A stretch of 64,000 nucleotides of DNA, from contig NZ_WQLA01000006.1 of the NCBI RefSeq assembly GCF_009755275.1, forward strand, positions 186,001-250,000, given 5' to 3'. Each line of letters opens with the position of its first letter. Position 1 is the stretch's first letter. The position numbers and the translations under genes are program-made. Origin of the DNA: Mucilaginibacter aquatilis. GTDB lineage: Bacteria; Bacteroidota; Bacteroidia; Sphingobacteriales; Sphingobacteriaceae. The notes below the pieces were generated by a model. The model had not been told where the DNA came from, searched no databases, and worked only from the letters and a program-made list of their open reading frames with translations. Below are positions 51,693 through 60,595 of this stretch, one piece after another.

Positions 51693-52412
51693 TCAAACTA
51701 AGTAGAAGAAGGTAAATACAAAAACCCAAACCAAATCAACAAAGTGCCAGTAAAGGCCAACTTTTTCAACCATCAGGTAGCTGCCGCGGCGCTCGTAAGT
51801 ACCGGCCAAAACGTTGATAAGGATAATAATATTGATAATTACACCGCTAAATACGTGGAAACCGTGGAAACCGGTAATAGTAAAAAACAGGTTGGCAAAC
51901 TGTTGTGTATACACAGCAGATGGCTCAACACCATGTGGGAAGAAATGATCAAGATGTTCAGGAATTTTACCCCAACCAAAGCCTTCGGCAAACAAGTGGC
52001 TCCACTCTAATGCCTGGCAACCTAAAAACATAAAGCCACCAATTACAGTAGCTACCAACCACCAGGCTACTTCTTTTTTAGCACCGCGATGACCAGCCTC
52101 AACACCCAATACCATAGTTACTGAACTCATGATGAGGATGAACGTCATGATACCCACAAATACCAACGGTGCACCATGCTCAATTGAGGTTAACGGTACC
52201 GACTGGAAAATATGATCGGCCGCAGGCCAAGAGGTTGAGCTGAAACGCAAAGCGCCATAAGCAATTAATAAAGATGAAAATGTAAAGGCATCCGATAAAA
52301 GGAAAAACCACATCATCATTTTACCGTATTCTACCGAAAACGGCTCTTTACCGCCAGACCATGGCGTTGATTTAACTTCGTCTATAGGGGATGTAACCGC
52401 TGTTGTACTCAT
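51693..52412 (-). CDS. Cytochrome c oxidase subunit III (second copy)
   Basis: A 239-residue subunit III homologue, with six or seven helices. It has KMMMWFFLLSDAFTFSSLL near the N-terminus and GFHGFHVFSGVIINIIILIN with YWHFVDLVWVFVFTFFYLV at the C-terminus, all typical of CoxC. It is longer than its neighbour at 52438 because of an extended periplasmic loop between the second and third helices. Both copies are likely to assemble with CtaD. Confidence 0.9.
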   Translation of the reverse strand: MSTTAVTSPIDEVKSTPWSGGKEPFSVEYGKMMMWFFLLSDAFTFSSLLIAYGALRFSSTSWPAADHIFQSVPLTSIEHGAPLVFVGIMTFILIMSSVTMVLGVEAGHRGAKKEVAWWLVATVIGGFMFLGCQALEWSHLFAEGFGWGKIPEHLDHFFPHGVEPSAVYTQQFANLFFTITGFHGFHVFSGVIINIIILINVLAGTYERRGSYLMVEKVGLYWHFVDLVWVFVFTFFYLV

Positions 52413-52437
52413 CTGTACTTCTTATTGTGTAGATTGA

Positions 52438-53022
52438 TTAATTCTGGTTCAAAAGTAAAAAAACATAGAGATAAATCCATATAATATCGACAAAATGCCA
52501 AAATATTGAGGACATCTCCATACGGAATAGATTCAGTACCTGGGGCGTTTTCCGATATGTGCTCACCAAGCTTATAATTAGTAACACTAATCCTGCCAAA
52601 ATGTGTATAAGGTGCATCAAAGAAAACACATACACGAAAGAAATGGAAGCATTAGGATTTGATAAAAAGGCATGCATTTCGAACGATAACACATACCAGG
52701 CATATATTTGCATGGCAAAAAAGCCGACACCTAATAGTAATGTGAGCCATAAAAAAGCTCTTTGTTTAGCAACATCACTCTTCTTTGCTGCTGTTGATGC
52801 TAAAAACACGGTGATGCTGCTTATCATTATAATAGCAGTACTGTACATAAACGCAGCCGGCATCTTAATATTTAAACCGTGCCCTTTACCACCTATGTAA
52901 ACAATAAAACCGCTAGTTAACGCCGCAAAAAACATAAACGATGTGAACAAGAATAGCCACATGTTAAATCTTTTGGGGGTTAAGTCTAATTTTCCTTTGT
53001 CTTGCTGAAACTGAGCCATCAT
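52438..53022 (-). CDS. Heme-copper oxidase subunit III (first copy)
   Basis: A 194-residue subunit III homologue with five helices: MWLFLFTSFMFFAALTSGF, MYSTAIIMISSITVFLAST, FLWLTLLLGVGFFAMQIYAW, LMHLIHILAGLVLLIISLV and FWHFVDIIWIYLYVFLLLN. It is the short form that accompanies caa3-type oxidases in Bacteroidota. It lies 5 bases after ctaB. Confidence 0.88.
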   Translation of the reverse strand: MMAQFQQDKGKLDLTPKRFNMWLFLFTSFMFFAALTSGFIVYIGGKGHGLNIKMPAAFMYSTAIIMISSITVFLASTAAKKSDVAKQRAFLWLTLLLGVGFFAMQIYAWYVLSFEMHAFLSNPNASISFVYVFSLMHLIHILAGLVLLIISLVSTYRKTPQVLNLFRMEMSSIFWHFVDIIWIYLYVFLLLNQN

Positions 53023-53027
53023 CTTTA

Positions 53028-53903
53028 CTACTTCCCTATAAAATCAAACAAAAACATTAACTGCACAACCGGCAGGTATAAAAATGAACCAAACATCAAT
53101 TGCCTTGCCGATTTGATATCGAGCTTGCGCATGAGGTTGAATGCCTGGTATAAAAATATAATACTAAAAATCAAAGAAACGCCACCTACAAAATAACCGC
53201 CGTAACCATATATGGTAGGTAACAAGCTTACAGGTAAAAGCACTAACGTAAACACAAATGTTATTATAGCGCTAACCCTGTCGCGGTGGCCTGTGGGTAA
53301 CAAACGGAAACCTGCTAACTTGTAGTCATCATCTAAAACCCAGGCAATTGCCCAAAAATGCGGAAACTGCCATATAAACTGAATACCAAAAACTATAAGT
53401 GCAATTTGATCAATTTTAGGGTGGGCAGCAACGTAACCAATTAGCGGTGGTAATGCACCCGGAATGGCACCAACGAATACTGATATAGGCGACTTTTGCT
53501 TTAAAGGTGTATAGGCAAACGCATACAATATGATTGCAAAAACCGATAAAAACCCTGTGAGTAAATTTAAGCTACCCAGCAGATAGGTACCAAATATGCC
53601 CATAAGCAAACTAAGTACCAGCGCCTGTCCATTAGTCATACGCCCCGATGGTAATGGACGGTCAGACGTGCGTGACATCAGGCGGTCTAAATCCTTTTCA
53701 ATAATTTCATTAAAGCCGTTAGCTGCGCCGGTAATTAAAAATCCACCAACAATTAGTTTGGCCCAATTAACCCAGTTGATAACGCCAAGTGGGTTATCTT
53801 TAAATGGCACCTGGCTGCCAACAAGGTAAGATATAGAGGCCGAGAACACTACCAGGAAGGTAAGTCTTAGCTTAACCAGCTTAACTAAATCTTTCCAAAT
53901 CAT
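53028..53903 (-). CDS. ctaB: Protoheme IX farnesyltransferase (heme O synthase)
   Basis: Adds a farnesyl chain to protoheme to make heme O, the precursor of heme A (291 residues). It is a UbiA-type prenyltransferase with about nine helices. The Mg-binding motif is NGFNEIIEKDLDRLMSRT followed by DRPLPSGRM, and LGAIPGALPPLIGYVA and FAWAWVLDDDYKLAG-type text, here HFWAIAWVLDDDYKLAGF, are typical. It overlaps the ctaA stop by 4 bases (ATGA), so translation is coupled. Confidence 0.95.
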   Translation of the reverse strand: MIWKDLVKLVKLRLTFLVVFSASISYLVGSQVPFKDNPLGVINWVNWAKLIVGGFLITGAANGFNEIIEKDLDRLMSRTSDRPLPSGRMTNGQALVLSLLMGIFGTYLLGSLNLLTGFLSVFAIILYAFAYTPLKQKSPISVFVGAIPGALPPLIGYVAAHPKIDQIALIVFGIQFIWQFPHFWAIAWVLDDDYKLAGFRLLPTGHRDRVSAIITFVFTLVLLPVSLLPTIYGYGGYFVGGVSLIFSIIFLYQAFNLMRKLDIKSARQLMFGSFLYLPVVQLMFLFDFIGK

Positions 53904-54961
53904 CTGTTCACCTCCGTATAATTAGCCGACCTGCTTAAATTCAACATCAAATAAAATTGCGCTCCAAAAATTAAACTTGCCAGTAGTATATGCGATGCCT
54001 GTGCAACCGGAGGCAGTCCCCAGTAAGAAAGCGCAATGCCCGCTCCTATCTGCAAAACTATAATCAGGAATACGAGACTCATCATTTGCTGCTGAACCGA
54101 ATGGCGGCTAAACGTGCGCCTTACTAACGCATATAGTAAAACGTTAAGCACAACAACAGCTAAAGCAAGATCACGGTGCATGTTAAAGGTTTGGCCAACC
54201 TTTGCCACCCACTGGTCGCGGTTCGCATCCTGAAAACGCTCAGCCACTTCATCTACTTTCTCCCTCACCTCCGTTCCGTAAGTAATTTGTATAACGCTTA
54301 GTATAATTGCCAGTGCTGCAATAATTTTTGTTAATGGCTTTGTGTTTAACACCGGCTTGCCTTGTACTTTGGCGAGGTGATAGGCATAAATGGTAACAGC
54401 AAGTATAACCAGTGCTAAAAGCATATGTACGGTTACAATCCAATCAACCAAATTTGTTGATACTACTATAGAGCCTAACCAAGCCTGATAACCAACCAAA
54501 AAAATGTTCAACACACTCAATGCCGGAATCCACTTATTTTCATCACTGTAACTGAATGAAAATATGGCTACCAGTAGTAAACCTATCCCAGATAGCACAC
54601 CTACTAACCTGTTTACATACTCGGTCCAGGTACGTGCGGCGTTGAACTCCTCTGGTATCAGTATTGATTTGTCTTCACGTATACGTTGCGCCAGATCTTT
54701 GTTGCCAAATTTATCGAGCATCTTAGCAAAACGCTGATTCTTAGCTTCGCGCTTGGCTACATAAGTCTCTTTGTAGTTGGCAGGCAATTCGCCTACATGG
54801 GTTGGCGGAATATAGCGCCCAAAACACTTAGGCCAATCAGGGCAACCCATACCCGACCCGGAGCTGCGTACAATACCTCCGGCTAAAATAACGGCAAAAA
54901 GCAAAACAATAGTTACAAGGCTGGCGCTTCTAAATCGTTTTCTGTTTGTTGCTTTACTCAT
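53900..54961 (-). CDS. ctaA: Heme A synthase
   Basis: Converts heme O to heme A by oxidising the methyl group (353 residues). The CtaA/COX15 family hallmark is GGIVRSSGSGMGCPDWPKCF with two Cys. EYVNRLVGVLSG and VHMLLALVILAVTIYA carry the His pair for heme, as does NMHRDLALAVVVLNV. There are eight helices. Its ATG lies 10 bases after a strong terminator. It is the first gene of the downstream unit ctaA-ctaB-cox3. Confidence 0.94.
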   Translation of the reverse strand: MSKATNRKRFRSASLVTIVLLFAVILAGGIVRSSGSGMGCPDWPKCFGRYIPPTHVGELPANYKETYVAKREAKNQRFAKMLDKFGNKDLAQRIREDKSILIPEEFNAARTWTEYVNRLVGVLSGIGLLLVAIFSFSYSDENKWIPALSVLNIFLVGYQAWLGSIVVSTNLVDWIVTVHMLLALVILAVTIYAYHLAKVQGKPVLNTKPLTKIIAALAIILSVIQITYGTEVREKVDEVAERFQDANRDQWVAKVGQTFNMHRDLALAVVVLNVLLYALVRRTFSRHSVQQQMMSLVFLIIVLQIGAGIALSYWGLPPVAQASHILLASLIFGAQFYLMLNLSRSANYTEVNR

Positions 54962-54971
54962 TTACGCTTTT

Positions 54972-55021
54972 AAAAAATTAGGGTATCTGTTGAGGGATAC
55001 TTCCCGGTACAGATACCCTAA
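54972..55021 (-). terminator. Rho-independent terminator between ctaD and ctaA
   Basis: The perfect 13-bp arms TTAGGGTATCTGT (54978-54990) and ACAGATACCCTAA (55009-55021) have an 18-base loop. On the minus strand they are followed by six T (54977-54972), 10 bases before the ctaA ATG. It lies 20 bases after the ctaD stop. Confidence 0.88.
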
Positions 55022-55041
55022 ATCATATGATCAGTAAGGAA

Positions 55042-56922
55042 TTACTTTACTTCCTCGTTTGATTTTTGGGTATTTACCCATTCATGGTTATCGTGAGATG
55101 CATGATCTTCAAAATCGTGTGGCAAATTGGAACTCAATGTTTGAGAGAAAGGCACGGTTTGAGGAATGAAATCTTCGTCATGACCGGGCTTGCTGTAATC
55201 ATAAGGCCAACGGTATACAGTTGGTATTTCGCCAGGCCAGTTACCATGGATGTGTTCAACCGGAGTAGTCCACTCAAGTGTAGTAGAGTTCCATGGATTC
55301 TGAGGGGCCTTTTTACCAAAGAACATAGAATAAAAGAAGTTGAACAGGAAAGCAACCTGTGCTAAAGCGGCAAATATTGCTGCCCAGGTAATAAAGGTGT
55401 TAACCGATACCCATTGTTTCAACGACTCAATTTCAGTGAACGAGTAATAACGACGTGGAACACCGTCAAGACCCATAAAGTGCATTGGGAAGAACACAAG
55501 GTAAGCACCGATAAAGGTTAACCAGAAGTGCAGATATCCTAATTTCTCGTCCATCATACGGCCGAACATTTTCGGGAACCAGTGGTAAACACCTGCCAAC
55601 ATACCAAATATAGCCGCAGAACCCATTACCAGGTGGAAGTGAGCTACAACGAAGTAAGTATCATGCAAATTAATGTCTAATGCAGCGTTGCCTAAGAAAA
55701 TACCGGTAATACCACCAGAGATGAAGAAAGACACTAAGCCAATAGCAAATAACATTGCCGGGGTAAACTGTATATTACCTCTCCAAAGCGTTGCCAGGTA
55801 GTTAAACGTTTTTACGGCCGATGGTACCGCAATAATCAATGTTGTGATCATAAACACACCGCCCAAGAACGGGTTCATACCCGTAACAAACATGTGGTGA
55901 CCCCATACAATGAATGATAATACAGTAATACCAATTAATGAGTAAACCATTGCATGGTAACCAAAGATTGGTTTACGTGAGTTGGTAGCAATAACTTCTG
56001 AAGATATACCCAAAGCAGGCATAATTACAATGTACACTTCAGGGTGACCCAGGAACCAGAATAAGTGCTGGAACAGGATTGGGCTACCACCTTCCATAGG
56101 CATAACCTGACCTTGGATAACGATATCAGATAAGTAAAAGCTTGTACCAAAGCTGCGGTCAAATATTAAAAGAACTACACCAGCAACCAATACAGGGAAT
56201 GCAAGAATACCTAAGATAGCGGTAAGGAAAAACGCCCAGATAGTTAAAGGCATTTTCCATAAGTCCATACCTTTGGTACGCATGTTCAAAATGGTACTTA
56301 CATAGTTAATACCACCCATTAACTGTGAGGCAACAAACAGAGTCATACTAATTAACCACAAGGTCATACCCATACCTGAGCCGGGCATTGCTTTTGGTAA
56401 AGCTGAAAGTGGCGGATAAATTGTCCAACCCGGACCAGCAGGTCCTTTTTCAACAAAGAATGAAGCCATCATAATCACACTGGCTACGAAGAATAACCAG
56501 TAAGAAAGCATATTCATGAATGGAGAGGCCATATCACGGGCACCTAACTGGTAAGGAATAAGCAAGTTACTGAATGTACCGCTCAAGCCTGCAGTTAATA
56601 CGAAGAATACCATGATGGTACCGTGTATAGTTACCAGCGAAAGGTAAAAGTTAGTGTCTAAACGACCGCCTGGTGCAAAACGACCTAATAAAGTTTCCAT
56701 TAAAGGGAATGACTTTTCAGGATACGCCAGTTGAATACGGAAAAGGATAGACAAAATCATGGCTATAACCGCCATCACGATACCAGTTATTAAAAACTGG
56801 CGGGCTATCATTTTGTGGTCCTGGCTGAAGATGTACTTCGTCCAGAAAGATTCATTATGGTGATGTTCGTGATCGTGATCATGATGTGCTACGCCGTGAT
56901 CGTGAACTGATAATGTTGACAT
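55042..56922 (-). CDS. ctaD: Cytochrome c oxidase subunit I
   Basis: Catalytic subunit of the heme-copper oxidase (626 residues, twelve or more helices). Heme and CuB ligands in order: TIHGTIMVFFVLTAG, FWFLGHPEVYIVIMP (His of the cross-linked His-Tyr pair), WGHHMF (His pair) and YFVVAHFHLVMG (two His). The K-channel Glu and D-channel text is also present, and there is a His-rich N-terminal and C-terminal extension. It pumps protons while reducing oxygen. It is in the actB-F/coxB unit, 16 bases after coxB. Confidence 0.96.
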   Translation of the reverse strand: MSTLSVHDHGVAHHDHDHEHHHNESFWTKYIFSQDHKMIARQFLITGIVMAVIAMILSILFRIQLAYPEKSFPLMETLLGRFAPGGRLDTNFYLSLVTIHGTIMVFFVLTAGLSGTFSNLLIPYQLGARDMASPFMNMLSYWLFFVASVIMMASFFVEKGPAGPGWTIYPPLSALPKAMPGSGMGMTLWLISMTLFVASQLMGGINYVSTILNMRTKGMDLWKMPLTIWAFFLTAILGILAFPVLVAGVVLLIFDRSFGTSFYLSDIVIQGQVMPMEGGSPILFQHLFWFLGHPEVYIVIMPALGISSEVIATNSRKPIFGYHAMVYSLIGITVLSFIVWGHHMFVTGMNPFLGGVFMITTLIIAVPSAVKTFNYLATLWRGNIQFTPAMLFAIGLVSFFISGGITGIFLGNAALDINLHDTYFVVAHFHLVMGSAAIFGMLAGVYHWFPKMFGRMMDEKLGYLHFWLTFIGAYLVFFPMHFMGLDGVPRRYYSFTEIESLKQWVSVNTFITWAAIFAALAQVAFLFNFFYSMFFGKKAPQNPWNSTTLEWTTPVEHIHGNWPGEIPTVYRWPYDYSKPGHDEDFIPQTVPFSQTLSSNLPHDFEDHASHDNHEWVNTQKSNEEVK

Positions 56923-56938
56923 AATCGATATATCTTGA

Positions 56939-58150
56939 TTAATTAATTGACGCTAATCTGGTTTGTAATACGGTTTGCTTGTAAAGCGGGTTTTCAGCAA
57001 GCTTAAGCTCTTTTTTTAACTGGTCGGTTAAATAAGGCTTTTGTTGTGACAACCATTGCTGATATTCGGCTTCGGTAACCACAAGTACAAGCTTTTGCAT
57101 GTTGTAATGGCTTCCACCGCATATCTTGTTGCAATACAGGTGATAGTTAAAATCAGGTTGATCTAACTTATTGCGCATTTCCGCAGTAGTTGCAGTTGGC
57201 GTAAATTTAAAGTAGGTTGGCAATCCGGGTACAGCATTGATTTGCACACGGAAGTTAGGCATATAAACACTATGTATAACGTCTTGCGCAAGTATGTTTA
57301 AACGAACTGATTTGTTTACAGGTATAACTAAAGTATCTGCTTGTAAATCATCGAAGCTGTTTTTATCATCATAGCTTACACCAAGCTTGTTGGTGCCGTT
57401 TACTAGTTTGTAGTTTTTCTTACCTAATTTACCGTCGGCACCAGGGTAACGCAGTTCCCAAGCAAATTGGTGACCAGTTACATCTATATTCAACGAAGCA
57501 GGCTCGCCTTTAGCGTCAACGGTATTAGTTATCTTTCTCCAGGTAAGGAAACCGAATACTACCAACACTGTCAAAACGATAGCTGGAGCAACAGTCCATA
57601 TTTTTTCGATGGTATTGTTGTGAGGATAGTAGTAAGCTTTACGTTTGTCAGAACCTTTGTATTTGAACACAAAACCAAACAGCAATATCTGAGTAATAAG
57701 GAACACTACAAAAGTGATACCGAATGTAGTCCAAAACATTGAGTCAAGAGTTTTACCATGTACCGATACGGCATCACCTATAATCATACCACCTTGTACG
57801 CTGAAAGAGTAATATACTCCTATCAAGCCTGCACCAAGGAATATGATAAAGCAGGTTGCCATCACGTTATTCCAGTTAACTCCCTTTTTACCTTGCATTT
57901 GTAAGGTAAGGTCGTACACTTTAAATATTTTGCCAATGATTGCCACGGCTATACAGATAACCACAAACAACAAGGTATAATAACCTACTGACGTCCACAT
58001 ACCGGCTGATTGAGCCGATGTGTTACCTGTATCGGTAGCAGTAGAGTTTGAGCTGGCTGCCTGCGCCATTACCAGGTTGGTACCCAGTAACAGGAGCATA
58101 GCCGACAGCGATAAGAACTTTTTATAATTTATCAGATGCTTAAATGCCAT
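56939..58150 (-). CDS. coxB: Cytochrome c oxidase subunit II
   Basis: A 403-residue subunit II that carries the CuA electron-entry site. A signal peptide (MLLLLGTNLVMAQ), an extra helix pair (55-72 and 96-114) and two canonical membrane helices (138-163, 184-203) precede the periplasmic CuA domain: His293 in AQDVIHSVYMPNF, then Cys340, Cys344, His348 and Met351 in YCNKICGGSHYNM. No heme c domain is fused, so it is of the aa3 type; electrons should come from a separate cytochrome c. A promoter-like element precedes it. Confidence 0.95.
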   Translation of the reverse strand: MAFKHLINYKKFLSLSAMLLLLGTNLVMAQAASSNSTATDTGNTSAQSAGMWTSVGYYTLLFVVICIAVAIIGKIFKVYDLTLQMQGKKGVNWNNVMATCFIIFLGAGLIGVYYSFSVQGGMIIGDAVSVHGKTLDSMFWTTFGITFVVFLITQILLFGFVFKYKGSDKRKAYYYPHNNTIEKIWTVAPAIVLTVLVVFGFLTWRKITNTVDAKGEPASLNIDVTGHQFAWELRYPGADGKLGKKNYKLVNGTNKLGVSYDDKNSFDDLQADTLVIPVNKSVRLNILAQDVIHSVYMPNFRVQINAVPGLPTYFKFTPTATTAEMRNKLDQPDFNYHLYCNKICGGSHYNMQKLVLVVTEAEYQQWLSQQKPYLTDQLKKELKLAENPLYKQTVLQTRLASIN

Positions 58151-58184
58151 TTGTATCAGTGGTTTGATATTCTAAAATGTGTTA

Positions 58185-58192
58185 CAAAGTTA
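58185..58192 (-). promoter_or_regulatory. Internal -7 promoter element before coxB
   Basis: On the minus strand TAACTTTG matches TAnnTTTG, 34 bases before the coxB ATG, in the 50-base gap after actF. It may allow expression of the oxidase subunits apart from the act genes. Confidence 0.5.
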
Positions 58193-58200
58193 GCAAAATA

Positions 58201-59472
58201 TTAAATGTGGTGGTGAAGGCTCTCTTCCAGGAACGGGTGTTTTTTAGGCACTAATGACTCAAATTTGCTTAAAGCGCTGAGCATCACGAAAGAGAAAAGA
58301 CCAACAAACCCTACAAAAGTGGTAACTTCAGTTAAACCAAACTCTCTGTGTTGCTCCATAGTACCTGGCATAATCATCAGGTAATAATCTAACCAGTGAC
58401 CGATGATGATTACAATAGCTACAATTTTCATACGAGTGAACGAGCGTTTGTTATCATTCTTCATCAATAGGAACAATGGCGCACAGAAGTTTAAAACAAT
58501 GTTTAACCAAAACCACCATTTGTACTCAGGCTCCCAGCGTTTGTAGAAGTAAACACTTTCCTCAGGCATGTTAGCATACCAGGTAAGGAAGAATTGCGCA
58601 AACCATACATAGGTCCAAAATATTGAGAAACCAAAGATAAGTTTACCTAAATCATGCATGTGGTTTTCATTAACCCATGAGAAGTATCCGTTCTCTTTAA
58701 GGATAGACAATGTTAACGCAATAGCAGCTAAACCGGTAACGTGTGCGGCTGCAAGGTTATACCAACCAAACATCGTTGAAAACCAGTGAGCCTCTAAAGA
58801 CATGATGGTACCAAATGAATAAATTGGGAAAGTAAAGCCGAAGATAACAAGGAAAATGGCTGACATTTTAAAGCTCTTGTTATAGTTAAGCATACCGCCT
58901 AAGCTGTCTTCGCTGTTAGAGTAATCAACTAACAACTTACCAAACCAGGTGTATAATAACAGCATTACCGCTAAGCTGCCGTAAAAGAACGGTTTATTAA
59001 GGAAGGCCGATTTACCTGCTATGATAGCATCATAAATAGGGCTACCTTCAGTAGTAAGGCCGTCAGTTGCCCAGTGAGAGTAAAGGTAAGGAGCCATTAC
59101 TTCGTGGCCTTCATGGCTTTCCTTATGAGTTAAAAATAAGCCTGCACCTACTACGATAAGTAATAATACAACACCTACGCCTAACACACGGGCAAAAGCC
59201 TGCGGAATACGCAATAAACCAACAGACCAGCCGGCTTGCGCCATGTACTGATAAGCTAGGAAAAATACACCTGCAACGCAAACGCCTACAAAATAGTAGC
59301 TCATAAGCAACAGGTTTGAGAATGTACGTACTGCATGATGGTCATGAGTATCGATTGCAAAACCGTACACTATGCCCAGCACACCAATTACAATAGCCAC
59401 CAGGCTAAATGTTTTGGCTTTGCCGGCAAATTCAAAACGTTCGTCAAAACTATGTGGATGATGAGTGCCCAT
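58201..59472 (-). CDS. actF: Alternative complex III quinol-binding subunit ActF
   Basis: A 423-residue membrane protein of the ActF/quinol:cytochrome c oxidoreductase quinone-binding subunit 2 family, with about ten helices. The N-terminal HPHSFDERFEFAGKAKTFSL and a central SFKMSAIFLVIFGFTFPIYS with SLEAHWFSTMFGWYNLAA are typical. It is the second NrfD-like half that lies beside ActC in the complex. The position directly after actE and before coxB follows the standard order. Confidence 0.92.
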   Translation of the reverse strand: MGTHHPHSFDERFEFAGKAKTFSLVAIVIGVLGIVYGFAIDTHDHHAVRTFSNLLLMSYYFVGVCVAGVFFLAYQYMAQAGWSVGLLRIPQAFARVLGVGVVLLLIVVGAGLFLTHKESHEGHEVMAPYLYSHWATDGLTTEGSPIYDAIIAGKSAFLNKPFFYGSLAVMLLLYTWFGKLLVDYSNSEDSLGGMLNYNKSFKMSAIFLVIFGFTFPIYSFGTIMSLEAHWFSTMFGWYNLAAAHVTGLAAIALTLSILKENGYFSWVNENHMHDLGKLIFGFSIFWTYVWFAQFFLTWYANMPEESVYFYKRWEPEYKWWFWLNIVLNFCAPLFLLMKNDNKRSFTRMKIVAIVIIIGHWLDYYLMIMPGTMEQHREFGLTEVTTFVGFVGLFSFVMLSALSKFESLVPKKHPFLEESLHHHI

Positions 59473-59485
59473 TCAGCTTTTTAAA

Positions 59486-60061
59486 TTATAAGGTTTGCAA
59501 TTTGTGAACATACATTACTATTTTCCAGCGCTCTTCAGGAGCTAACTGTGATGCATATGAACCCATAGCATTTACACCGTAAGTAATGGTATGATATATT
59601 TTACCATCTGTAAGATCTTTCATAGCGCCACCGCGTGATGATTGACCTTTTGAGTAAGATGGCGGTGGTGGATAACCGTGTTTGGTTACTTCGCCGTCAC
59701 CTTGCCCCTGTTCGCCATGGCAAGGCGAGCAATAATGCTCATACAGTAATTTACCTTCGGCAAAATTTGACTGTGTTTGCGCAATTATATTTTTAACCTC
59801 TAAACTGGCCTGATCGTAACCGGCACGGGTGTTAGGGTAATCAAAACGTGTAAAACCAATTGGCGTGGTGCCTGCAGGCGGAACCTGAGCTGTTTTACCG
59901 TCTTTAAAATTAGGGTTTTTCTGATCCGGATCGTACGCAATTTTCTCGTACATGTTAGGAGCATACTCCCAACCGGTGCTTCTTTTATCGTGGCATGATG
60001 ATGTTACCGCAACAGCAGCAAAAGCGATCATGGTTGCGCCGAATATTCTGATCTTATTCAT
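59486..60061 (-). CDS. actE: Alternative complex III cytochrome c subunit ActE
   Basis: A 191-residue lipid-anchored c-type cytochrome (ATG 60061; two earlier in-frame Met also fit). Lipobox Cys23 follows AVAVTSS. The heme site is Cys111, Cys114, His115 (YEHYCSPCHGEQGQGDG); the distal Met is probably in VNAMGSYASQL. It passes electrons from the complex to the oxidase. Its start overlaps the end of actD by 8 bases, so translation is coupled. Confidence 0.93.
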   Translation of the reverse strand: MNKIRIFGATMIAFAAVAVTSSCHDKRSTGWEYAPNMYEKIAYDPDQKNPNFKDGKTAQVPPAGTTPIGFTRFDYPNTRAGYDQASLEVKNIIAQTQSNFAEGKLLYEHYCSPCHGEQGQGDGEVTKHGYPPPPSYSKGQSSRGGAMKDLTDGKIYHTITYGVNAMGSYASQLAPEERWKIVMYVHKLQTL

Positions 60062-60593
60062 CATAGCTAACATACTTTCTCTTATTGTGCTTTACTTCAA
60101 CTGCACCCGCTTCTTCAAGCAAACGGGTAATATCATCATGCGGAATGTTTCCTTTTGCATCTACCGCAATTACAAACCTGTCGTCGGTAGCGCGTAAATC
60201 CATTACACGTGGAGCACGACCCGGGAAAAGGTGTGTAGCTGCAAAGAATGTTGCCACCATACCAAATGCAGTGAACAGGATAGTCCACTCAAAAGTAAAA
60301 GGAACAAAATCTGGCATTGCAAAATGTGGCTTACCGCCTATGTTCATTGGCCAGTCGTGTACAAGCGTGTAATAAACAATGCTGAATACAACCGTAGCAC
60401 CCAGGCAGCCAAAGCAAAATGCTGCGTAACCTAAACGTGATTCTTTAACGCCCAATTTAGCTTCAATACCGTGAATAGGCATTGGCGTATAAACATCATA
60501 AATTGGGATGCTGTTCTTCTGTAGTTTGGTGATACCGTCCATCATTTGGTCCGGATCCTCAAAACAACCTAATATAAATTTAGTGCTGCTCAT
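60054..60593 (-). CDS. actD: Alternative complex III subunit ActD (DUF3341)
   Basis: A 179-residue membrane subunit of DUF3341. It starts STKFILGCFEDPDQMMDGI, with two helices (about 57-78 and 100-122) and PIHGIEAKLGVKESRLGYAA before them. It is thought to bridge ActC and ActF in the complex. It starts 2 bases after actC and overlaps actE. Confidence 0.92.
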   Translation of the reverse strand: MSSTKFILGCFEDPDQMMDGITKLQKNSIPIYDVYTPMPIHGIEAKLGVKESRLGYAAFCFGCLGATVVFSIVYYTLVHDWPMNIGGKPHFAMPDFVPFTFEWTILFTAFGMVATFFAATHLFPGRAPRVMDLRATDDRFVIAVDAKGNIPHDDITRLLEEAGAVEVKHNKRKYVSYDE

Positions 60594-60595
60594 GA

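Noticed and set aside
56939..58150. Missing acidic residue in the CuA motif (CNKIC instead of CSEIC)
   Set aside because: In the CuA site this residue binds through its backbone carbonyl, so the side chain change should not matter; the Cys, His and Met ligands are intact.
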